7,369 bases of DNA from Actinosomnolentus pattersoniae (SeqCode). GTDB taxonomy: Bacteria > Actinomycetota > UBA4738. The DNA lies in NCBI GenBank assembly GCA_013817655.1, contig JACDCJ010000051.1:1-7369 (forward strand), in the 5' to 3' direction. The notes below the pieces were generated by a model, which made no database searches, was not told where the DNA came from, and saw only the letters and a list, made by a program, of their open reading frames with translations. This document shows positions 1-5,731 of this stretch, piece by piece; the first letter of the stretch is position 1, and every line of letters starts with the position of its first letter. The translations under genes and the position numbers were made by a program.

Positions 1-20
1 CGGGTCGGATGGGCACGGCG

Positions 21-1238
21 TCAGGCCAGGCGGCGGTACAGCGAGAGGGTGCGCGATGCCACGGCTGCCCAGGTGAATCGCTCGAGCACGCGCCGCCGCC
101 CGTTGCGCCCGAACCCAGCCGCCCTGTGGGGCTCCCGGAGGACGTCGTTCAGGCGATCGGCGAGGTCGGAGGCGAAGCGCTCGGGGTTCCTGGGGGTGCC
201 CGTGGCGTCGAGGGCCTCGAAGGGGACGAGATGCCCGGTGACGCCGTCCACGACGACCTCCGGAATCCCCCCGGTGGCGGTGGCGACGACGGCCGCCTCG
301 CAAGCCATCGCCTCCAGATTGACGATCCCGAGTGGCTCGTAGATCGATGGGCAGCAGAAGACGGTCGCGTGGCTGAGGAACTGGATGACCTCACGCTTCT
401 CGAGCATCCGGTCGATCCAGATCACCGGCGCATCCCGCCGCTCCCGTACGAGCCGGACCTTCTCCGCCATCTCGCGGCCGATCTCCTCCGTGTCGGGCGC
501 TCCTGCGCAGAGGACGAGCTGGGCCGCCGGGTCGATCACTGGAGCCGCATCCAGCAGGTGGACGATTCCCTTCTGCCTGGTGATGCGCCCGACGAAGACG
601 ACGGACGGGCGGCTCGGGTCGACTCCGTGACGCTCGAGGACGTCGGTCCCGGGGTCGGGCACGTACTCGTCCGGATCGATGCCGTTGTGGATGACCTCGA
701 CGCGGTCGGGATCGATGTCGCGGTAGCACTTGAGGATGTCCTCCCGCATAGCCTCGGAGACGGCGATGATGGCGTCCGCGTCCTCCAGGGCGGTGCGCTC
801 GCAGAACGATGACAGGGCATATCCTCCGGCACCCAGCTGCTCGGCCTTCCAGGGGCGAAGCGGCTCCAGGCTGTGGGTCGTTGCGACGTGGGGGATGCCG
901 TTGGCGAGCTTCGCCAGGTGCCCGGCCAGGTTCGTGTACCAGGTGTGGCTGTGCACGAGCGATGCGTCGCTCAGGCCCGCCGACATGGCCAGGTCCGTGG
1001 ACATGACCTGAAGGACCGGGGACTCGAGCATGCCCTGCGGCACCTCATCGGACGGCTGGTAAGCGCGCACGACCGGTCCACCACCCGTTTCGCCGGGACC
1101 CGCCTGGCGAGGCCGGCCGAAGCAGCGCACCTCGACGTCGACCAGGCGCGCGAGCTCCTTCGAGAGGTATTCGACGTGAACGCCCGCACCGCCGTAGACC
1201 TCCGGCGGGTACTCCCGCGTGAGCAGCACCACGTTCAT
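21..1238 (-). CDS. glgA: Glycogen synthase / maltose-1-phosphate synthase, GT4 family (actinobacterial GlgA/GlgM type)
   Basis: This 405-residue cytoplasmic glycosyltransferase is complete. It probably transfers glucose from ADP-glucose to a growing alpha-1,4-glucan, or to glucose-1-phosphate to give maltose-1-phosphate, as mycobacterial GlgM does. Visible motifs run in GT-B order. The N-terminal strand is followed by YGGAGVH (residues 15-21), which binds donor and acceptor. HSHTWYT lies at 96-102. GRITRQKG (217-224) carries the Arg and Lys that contact the donor phosphates. The retaining-GT4 E-x7-E motif is Glu301 and Glu309 in YEPLGIVNLE, followed by ATGGIPEVV. The length fits the corynebacterial-type family (about 390 residues) and not the longer GT5 GlgA of E. 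coli. The start is an ATG preceded by AGGAGGA about 12 bases upstream, a rather long spacing. A 110-base gap separates it from the TetR gene, so it may have its own promoter. The family is clear; the choice between GlgA and GlgM activity cannot be made from sequence alone. Confidence 0.93.
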   Translation of the reverse strand: MNVVLLTREYPPEVYGGAGVHVEYLSKELARLVDVEVRCFGRPRQAGPGETGGGPVVRAYQPSDEVPQGMLESPVLQVMSTDLAMSAGLSDASLVHSHTWYTNLAGHLAKLANGIPHVATTHSLEPLRPWKAEQLGAGGYALSSFCERTALEDADAIIAVSEAMREDILKCYRDIDPDRVEVIHNGIDPDEYVPDPGTDVLERHGVDPSRPSVVFVGRITRQKGIVHLLDAAPVIDPAAQLVLCAGAPDTEEIGREMAEKVRLVRERRDAPVIWIDRMLEKREVIQFLSHATVFCCPSIYEPLGIVNLEAMACEAAVVATATGGIPEVVVDGVTGHLVPFEALDATGTPRNPERFASDLADRLNDVLREPHRAAGFGRNGRRRVLERFTWAAVASRTLSLYRRLA

Positions 1239-1348
1239 CCGCGCGCGCGATCCTCCTGGGGTTTGGGACGACGGCCATCCTAGGTCCCGCCCTCCGGCGG
1301 CGTCGAGTCGAGGCCGTCAAGCGGGTAGTGGGCCCCGCCCCTTCGGAC
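1239..1348 (-). promoter_or_regulatory. Intergenic leader of glgA, possible weak promoter
   Basis: This is the only gap of any size in the window. Read on the minus strand it holds a purine-rich ribosome binding site close to glgA and a TAGGAT hexamer (plus-strand 1277-1282) that could be a -10 element about 40 bases before the ATG, but no convincing -35 at the right distance. An imperfect inverted repeat, GGGAC at 1265-1269 and GTCCC at 1284-1288 with 14 bases between, overlaps that hexamer. A small hairpin, CCGCC-ctcc-GGCGG at 1287-1300, has no T-run and is not a convincing terminator. In DNA this G-rich such short arms arise easily by chance, so promoter and operator are only suggestions. 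Confidence 0.25.
1251..1257 (-). promoter_or_regulatory. Ribosome binding site of glgA
   Basis: The minus strand reads AGGAGGA, a near-perfect Shine-Dalgarno sequence, followed by a 12-base GC-alternating spacer and the ATG at 1238. The spacer is longer than the usual 5-9 bases. No better in-frame start is visible closer to it, and the ATG begins the conserved MNVVLLTREYPPEVYGG amino terminus, so it supports the chosen start. Confidence 0.55.
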
Positions 1349-2014
1349 CTATCCGGTCCGCACCACCGGGCCTTCCGATCCAGGCTCTTCGCTGGGAGCC
1401 AGCGCGGTGCGGATGAAGGTCAAGAGTTCCTGCTCTCTCCGATGCAACGCCGTGCGGCTTCGATCCTCACCGACGACGGCCCGCAGAACGCCCGCCTCGG
1501 TGATGGAGCCGATGACCGCTGTGTAGAGTGTGAAGAGCAGCAGCGCCGGGTCCTGTGGGCGGATGTGGCCCTCGGCCATCTCTCGGGCCAGGAATGAGAG
1601 CGCCCGCAGCCGGAGGGGTTCCAGGACCTGCACGAACCGCTCGACCACGTCTGGCCCCAGGCGGCTCGCCTCGCGGATGAACTGCGCGAATTCAGGCCAT
1701 TCGCCGGCGAGCTCGAAGACCGTGTGGATGACCGCCTCGGCCTTGTTGGGACTCTTCGACTCCGCTTCCAGGGCGGTGGCAAGAGCCTCGGCGACCCGCG
1801 CGCTCGTCTCGGCGACGCACGCCGCGAGGAGCGCTTCCTTCGTCGGGAAGTAGTACAGGAGGGTCTGCTTGCGCACCCCGGACGCCGTCGCGACTGCCTC
1901 GAGACTGGTTCCCTCGTAGCCCCTGCGCCCAAACAGCCGAATTGCCTCGCGCAGCAGCCTTCGGCGCCGGGCCTCTCCCCCGGTGCGGGTCACGGTCTCT
2001 CCGCTCCGGGCCAT
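1349..2014 (-). CDS. TetR/AcrR-family transcriptional regulator
   Basis: This 221-residue one-domain-plus-ligand-domain repressor has the normal length for the family. The N-terminal DNA-binding domain spans about residues 15-62. It has an opening helix (RRRRLLREAIRLFGRRGYEG) and then the helix-turn-helix around residues 36-57, with the family signature SLEAVATASGVRKQTLLYYF followed by PTKEALL. The remaining all-helical part (about 65-205) is the variable effector-binding and dimerisation domain and does not reveal the ligand. The ATG lies 7 bases after the stop of the acyltransferase gene, so it is most likely the last gene of that operon. Many TetR proteins linked to acyl-CoA and lipid genes sense acyl-CoA or fatty acids and repress their own operon; that role is inferred from position here. 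It could also act on the glgA leader just downstream. The family is certain; the target and ligand are unknown. Confidence 0.92.
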   Translation of the reverse strand: MARSGETVTRTGGEARRRRLLREAIRLFGRRGYEGTSLEAVATASGVRKQTLLYYFPTKEALLAACVAETSARVAEALATALEAESKSPNKAEAVIHTVFELAGEWPEFAQFIREASRLGPDVVERFVQVLEPLRLRALSFLAREMAEGHIRPQDPALLLFTLYTAVIGSITEAGVLRAVVGEDRSRTALHRREQELLTFIRTALAPSEEPGSEGPVVRTG

Positions 2015-2021
2015 CGTCCGC

Positions 2022-2936
2022 TCATTTTGGCCAGACCCTGCTCGGTTCCTTCCGCGCGATGGGGCGGGACGCCTCCCAGACGCGTCGCCACCGAGCCGCC
2101 TCAGGCCCGGAGATGGGCGGCGTCGAGGTCTCCGCTTCGCGGCGGACGGAGTCCCACCACGTCGTCCGGTCCTCGTCCCACAGGCGGGCGTGGGCGACCT
2201 GGAGCCGCCGGGAGAACGACCCGAAGTCCTCTCCCTCCCGCGGGGCGAGCGGTGGGCCGAAGCGCACGGAGACCGGAAGGCGCCCGGGGCGGGGCCACGA
2301 GCGGCCGCGCGGCATGGCTGCGTAGGCGCCGCGAATAGCCACGGGGATGGCCGGGAGGCCGTGCTCGATGCAGAGGCGAGCCGCTCCGTGGCGAAACCGG
2401 CCGACCCATCCGTCTCGTGAACGGGTTCCCTCCGGGAAGACCAGGAGGTTCCATCCCCGCGCCGTCAGCGCCTGGGCCGTGTTCGTGGATCGCCGGCCGC
2501 CCCCGGCTCGCTCGATGGGGATCGCGTTGAACACCAGGGCCGTGCTGGCCCCCCGCCACCAGACGTCGAAGAAGTAGTCCGCGGCCGCCGCCGTGGCGGT
2601 TCGCCGGCGCCAGGGCTTTGGGAGCGAGCACAGCACGAGAGGCGCGTCGAGGTGGCTGGCGTGGTTCGAGACGAACATCACCGGGGGCCGGATCCCGGCC
2701 AGGTGGTCGAGGCCCTCGACGCTGGGCCGTGTCTGCGACCAGACGAGTGGTCGCAGGACGAACCGCTGAATCGCCTCCCTGGCCCCCCGTCCGGCAGGCG
2801 TCCGGGCCCACGCGGTGGGGAACTCCTTCGCGGGAGGCGGGTCGCTCGAGAGCTCGGCCGACCGGGGAAGGACCCCGCGGCGTCCCCACCGCCAGCCGCG
2901 GGCCACCTCGCGCACGTCGTCGAGCAGCGAGGCCAT
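2022..2936 (-). CDS. PlsC-type 1-acyl-glycerol-3-phosphate acyltransferase family protein (LPLAT)
   Basis: This 304-residue protein of the lysophospholipid acyltransferase family transfers an acyl chain from acyl-CoA or acyl-ACP to a hydroxyl group, typically sn-2 of lysophosphatidate, at the inner membrane face. The four classic blocks are present in order. NHASHLD (residues 91-97) is the catalytic HX4D (His92, Asp97). FNAIPIER (136-143) is block II. FPEGTRS (167-173) is the glycerol-phosphate-binding block III. AIPVAIRG (196-203) is block IV. It has about 90 residues before the HX4D motif and about 90 after block IV, somewhat longer than a minimal PlsC of about 240. The N-terminal region is Arg/Trp-rich and shows no clear membrane helix. 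The ATG overlaps the TGA of the LarA-like gene by one base (TGATG), with GAGG a few bases upstream, which implies translational coupling. Housekeeping PlsC is possible, but the operon suggests an acyltransferase dedicated to a special lipid. Family sure; acceptor unknown. Confidence 0.9.
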   Translation of the reverse strand: MASLLDDVREVARGWRWGRRGVLPRSAELSSDPPPAKEFPTAWARTPAGRGAREAIQRFVLRPLVWSQTRPSVEGLDHLAGIRPPVMFVSNHASHLDAPLVLCSLPKPWRRRTATAAAADYFFDVWWRGASTALVFNAIPIERAGGGRRSTNTAQALTARGWNLLVFPEGTRSRDGWVGRFRHGAARLCIEHGLPAIPVAIRGAYAAMPRGRSWPRPGRLPVSVRFGPPLAPREGEDFGSFSRRLQVAHARLWDEDRTTWWDSVRREAETSTPPISGPEAARWRRVWEASRPIARKEPSRVWPK

Positions 2937-2938
2937 CA
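2934..2938 (-). promoter_or_regulatory. TGATG stop-start overlap joining the LarA-like gene and the acyltransferase
   Basis: On the minus strand the TGA of the upstream gene and the ATG of the acyltransferase share one A. Such an overlap usually lets the terminating ribosome restart and ties the output of the two proteins together. GAGG lies in the last codons of the upstream gene at a suitable distance. Confidence 0.7.
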
Positions 2939-4516
2939 GCGGACCTCGGTGAGCGCGAGCGGCGGAGAGTGCAGGTAGGTGATGCGTGGACTGCTTCCCA
3001 CGACGTCACGCGCCATCTCGAGTGCGTCGGCGAAGCTCGAGGCCGCCCGGAACCCCATGCGACGAACCGCCCGGCGGTCGCCGCCGACGAACAGCACATT
3101 GTTGTCGAGGTACTCCATGGCGTGGGCGCCCCAGTACCACATGTAGAACGGATGCACCCCGTGATACGCGTAGGAGTTCCGGTACAGGTGGATGTACCAG
3201 GGGTCCTGCGCGTACTGCTGCTCGAACTTCGCCTCGATCGCCGTGGGGTCCGTGGTCTCGGCCAACACCTCGTCGAAGAAATCGACGTAGGAGGGATGGT
3301 GCACCTGATGGAACTCCCACGGCGTCGGGTGGTGAAGGATCATCACCCCGCCCCGTCGCACCAGGGGCTGGCCCAGATACATGTTGAAGAAGTACCCCAG
3401 GCCCAGGCACTGGACGAGGATGGGGTTCATCACCGAGTTCACGTTGTACGGGCAGATGTAGGGGAGGCCGAGGACCAGGATGTCGCTCTGGCCGTCGACC
3501 TCCACGAGCTGCTGCCGGTGCACGTTCGCGAGGGTCCTTTCGTGGACCGCCTCCGTCTCGCCCGCGTTCACGCCCGTCACTCCATAGGGGGAGACGATCC
3601 GCCTGAACACTTCCCGGCGGATCCGCGCGGGTGCCTTCTCGTTCGCCTTCTTGGCGGCGAGCATGTTCGCCTGATCGGCGAGCGACCATTCCCACTCCCT
3701 CTTGTTCAGGAAGCCGAACGCCTTCGGGAACGTGTCGTTGTTGAGCGTGGTCTCGATCGTGAAGATCCGGAGGTGGTCGGCGAGCAACCGCCCCATTCGA
3801 GCTGCGGACCCGTGCAGCGCCGAGCGGGGCGGGTCCATGAACGACCGGGACTCGAGCATCGTGTGGACGTTGTGGTGGTGCCGCAAGCTCCGGTAGGAGC
3901 CGAGCCCGATGGGCACGGACTTGTGTCCGCCGTCCATCGGCACCAGGTTGATGTTGACGTACACGAGCAAGTCCGATTCGGCTGCCCGCCGATTGATCTC
4001 GACGTCCTCTCCTCGTTCGGTCGCGCCGATGTGCGTCATCCCGTCCGGATCCTCGGCGTCGTGGTTGACGAGCGCGTCCGGCCAGAACGAGCGGAACACC
4101 CGTTCGCCCACCGCCCGCTTGATCTCCGAGGGCGTCATCCGCCGGTGCAATGAGTTCGCGACGATGAGCCTCACGTCGTCGACGCCAGCACGTGCGGCCA
4201 GTTCCAGGACGTGCTCGATGATCCGCCCACGGATGTCCGGCGTCTGCATGGGCGGCAGCGGGAGGGAGATGTCGTCGAACGCGATCGTGAGCCGCATTCC
4301 CGGCCTCAGCAGCTCCGGCAGGGGCTCGGACCCGTGTGGGTTGAGGAGCGCGTGACGGATGGCGGCGTTGAGGTCCCGGACGGCCGGAAGGGAGTCCGGC
4401 GGATAGACGACTCGGGCCCCCATGGGGAACCGCTGGAGCCGGAAGCCCTCGCCCTCGTGGACGAGTAGCGGTGGGGTGCGCTCGTCCACCTCGAGCACGA
4501 AACCGGGTCTGCTCAC
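2936..4516 (-). CDS. LarA/DUF2088 lactate racemase-like protein, long divergent form
   Basis: This 526-residue protein resembles the nickel-pincer racemase superfamily in its N-terminal half, but it is about 100 residues longer than lactate racemase LarA (about 425). Recognisable segments are TIAFDDISLPLPP (residues 77-89, the Asp-containing strand), a helix and strand ending ANSLHRRMTPSE (120-131, His124 matching LarA His108), VNHDAEDP (150-157), then MDGGHKSVPIG (194-204, Lys199 matching the cofactor-bearing Lys184) and HHHN (213-216). His215 sits 16 residues after Lys199, as nickel ligand His200 does in LarA. The Arg that follows the first Asp in LarA is Leu85 here. The loop that carries LarA His174 seems shortened and lacks a histidine. 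The C-terminal half is rich in His, Tyr and Trp (for example HPFYMWYW near 455-462). The GTG start has GAGG 5 bases upstream. The gene lies 13 bases after the dehydrogenase and overlaps the acyltransferase by one base. No cofactor-synthesis genes (larB, larC, larE) lie in the window. The residue matches are from memory of LarA; substrate and reaction are unknown. Confidence 0.75.
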   Translation of the reverse strand: MSRPGFVLEVDERTPPLLVHEGEGFRLQRFPMGARVVYPPDSLPAVRDLNAAIRHALLNPHGSEPLPELLRPGMRLTIAFDDISLPLPPMQTPDIRGRIIEHVLELAARAGVDDVRLIVANSLHRRMTPSEIKRAVGERVFRSFWPDALVNHDAEDPDGMTHIGATERGEDVEINRRAAESDLLVYVNINLVPMDGGHKSVPIGLGSYRSLRHHHNVHTMLESRSFMDPPRSALHGSAARMGRLLADHLRIFTIETTLNNDTFPKAFGFLNKREWEWSLADQANMLAAKKANEKAPARIRREVFRRIVSPYGVTGVNAGETEAVHERTLANVHRQQLVEVDGQSDILVLGLPYICPYNVNSVMNPILVQCLGLGYFFNMYLGQPLVRRGGVMILHHPTPWEFHQVHHPSYVDFFDEVLAETTDPTAIEAKFEQQYAQDPWYIHLYRNSYAYHGVHPFYMWYWGAHAMEYLDNNVLFVGGDRRAVRRMGFRAASSFADALEMARDVVGSSPRITYLHSPPLALTEVR

Positions 4517-4520
4517 GATC

Positions 4521-4527
4521 GCCTCGC
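4521..4527 (-). promoter_or_regulatory. Ribosome binding site supporting the GTG start of the LarA-like gene
   Basis: In the 13-base gap after the dehydrogenase stop the minus strand reads GCGAGGCGATC and then GTG. GAGG is 5 bases from the GTG, a normal spacing. The ATG that overlaps the dehydrogenase stop is in a different frame and reaches a stop after six codons, so GTG at 4516 is the best start. Confidence 0.55.
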
Positions 4528-4529
4528 TT

Positions 4530-5729
4530 TCATGCCACTCTCGGGTCGAAGGCCACCTTCACCGTGCCGAGCCGACCGGCCCCTAGGGCGTGGTCCAACG
4601 CCTCCCGCCACCGGGAGAGGCGATACACGGCCCCGACCACTCCGTCGAGGGGCGCGTCCAGAGCGAGGCCGACTGCCGGGTCGAACGTCGAGGCGCGTCC
4701 GCCCGGAAGGTCCTCCGTTCCCGCGGCGTACGCCCCGAGGACCTCGAGCTCTCGGAACCAGACCGGAGAGAGGTCGGCGCCAGGCCCGGGCATGCCCGTC
4801 AGCACGACCCGGCCACCCGCGCGCGTCGTCCGCAGCGCGAGGGCCAGCGAGGAGCCGGTCCCCACGCAGTCCAGGGCGACGCCGACGCCCCCCAACAGGT
4901 ACGGGGCGCCGCGCTCGGGAGCCAGACGGTACGCGCGCGTCGTCCTGCGCAGCAGGGAGATCGCCTCGCCGGTGCCGACGACGTCCGAGGCGCCGAACCG
5001 CCGGGCGAGCTCCTGCTGGGCAGGATGCTTCGCCACGACGAGCACCCGGCCGGCGTCCGTGAAAGCGCGAAGGGCGAGCACCGCGAAGAGGCCGAGCGTC
5101 CCCGCTCCCACGACCAGCACCGAGTCTCCGGGTTCCGGGCGGGCCCGCAGGGCCGCGTGGATCGCGCAGGCGAGCGGCTCGACGAGCACCGCACGCTCAT
5201 CCGTGAGCCGGTCGGGGACGGCGTGCAGTTGCGAGCGGTGGGCGACGAGGACGCTGCCCCATCCACCCCCGGTGTCCGCGCAGTACCCGGTCTGCAGCCC
5301 GGGGGAGAGGTGGCCCCCGGTGATCCGATCGCACCGGCTCGTCGCCCCCGACGCGCACGCGCCGCACGGCTCCAGTCCCCGGGGCGCGCACCCCAGGACG
5401 GGCTCGAGGACGACGCGCGTTCCCTGCGGGAGGCCATCGACATCGTCGAGGAGCTCACCGACGATCTCGTGCCCGGGAACGAAGGGCATGGAGACGAGAG
5501 GCGAGAAGTAGAGCGACACCTTGCCGGAGATGGTGGCGAGGTCCGATCCGCAGATCCCGCCGAGGCGCGTGCGTACCCGAGCCCACCCTTCGCCGAGGGG
5601 TTTGGGCTCCTCGCGGTTGACCAGCCGTAGCGGCGCCAGCGGCCCCGCAACCAGGCCCGGAACGCGGCCGCCGAGGGTCCGCGCGGCCACGTAGCGGGGC
5701 GTCGAACGAAACAGCTCCAGTGCCTGCAT
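4530..5729 (-). CDS. Zinc-dependent alcohol dehydrogenase, MDR superfamily
   Basis: This 399-residue medium-chain dehydrogenase/reductase probably interconverts an alcohol and an aldehyde or ketone with a nicotinamide cofactor. The GroES-like domain has GGICGSD with catalytic zinc ligand Cys60, then PGHE (His87, Glu88), and EPLACAIHA with Glu184 as the likely further ligand, as in sorbitol dehydrogenase-like enzymes. Four cysteines at 114, 122, 125 and 133 match the structural-zinc lobe, but the first gap is seven residues where the usual pattern has two. The Rossmann motif is VLVVGAGTLG (204-213). The next strand ends AKHP (233-236) with no acidic residue, which hints at NADP(H). The frame is open further upstream, but the start at 5729 gives MQALELFRS, overlaps the upstream stop by one base (TGATG) and begins the conserved domain; a longer start would run inside the HAD domain of the gene before. 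The neighbours suggest a long-chain aldehyde or alcohol substrate; this is inference. Confidence 0.9.
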   Translation of the reverse strand: MQALELFRSTPRYVAARTLGGRVPGLVAGPLAPLRLVNREEPKPLGEGWARVRTRLGGICGSDLATISGKVSLYFSPLVSMPFVPGHEIVGELLDDVDGLPQGTRVVLEPVLGCAPRGLEPCGACASGATSRCDRITGGHLSPGLQTGYCADTGGGWGSVLVAHRSQLHAVPDRLTDERAVLVEPLACAIHAALRARPEPGDSVLVVGAGTLGLFAVLALRAFTDAGRVLVVAKHPAQQELARRFGASDVVGTGEAISLLRRTTRAYRLAPERGAPYLLGGVGVALDCVGTGSSLALALRTTRAGGRVVLTGMPGPGADLSPVWFRELEVLGAYAAGTEDLPGGRASTFDPAVGLALDAPLDGVVGAVYRLSRWREALDHALGAGRLGTVKVAFDPRVA

Positions 5730-5731
5730 CA
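5727..5731 (-). promoter_or_regulatory. TGATG stop-start overlap joining the reductase-phosphatase gene and the dehydrogenase
   Basis: The TGA of the upstream gene and the ATG of the dehydrogenase share one A, the same arrangement as at 2934-2938. It fixes the dehydrogenase start and implies coupled translation; the Shine-Dalgarno sequence before this ATG is weak (GAGCG), consistent with reinitiation. Confidence 0.7.

Noticed and set aside
9..812. 267-codon plus-strand frame opposite glgA
   Set aside because: It is a mirror of the codon bias of glgA. The Asp/Val/Gly-rich translation has no domain, and the glycosyltransferase motifs on the other strand are unambiguous.
1240..1250. GC-alternating run just before glgA
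   Set aside because: It is only about ten bases long and is ordinary in this base composition.
1287..1300. CCGCC-ctcc-GGCGG hairpin considered as a terminator after the TetR gene
   Set aside because: The stem is only 5 bp with no following T-run, so it is not a convincing intrinsic terminator.
2101..3099. 332-codon minus-strand frame across the acyltransferase and the end of the LarA-like gene
   Set aside because: It is a shifted-frame shadow with low-complexity Arg/Gly/Pro content; the real frames carry HX4D and FPEGTR motifs.
2618..4153. 511-codon open frame on the plus strand, antisense to the acyltransferase and LarA-like genes
   Set aside because: Its translation shows no recognisable domain, has a low-complexity Arg/Gly/Pro start and lies opposite two genes with clear motifs. 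Long antisense frames are expected in DNA with high third-position G+C.
4471..5630. Two overlapping plus-strand frames of 346 codons each, opposite the dehydrogenase
   Set aside because: Both are Arg/Ser/Pro-rich without motifs and lie antisense to a gene with intact zinc and Rossmann motifs.
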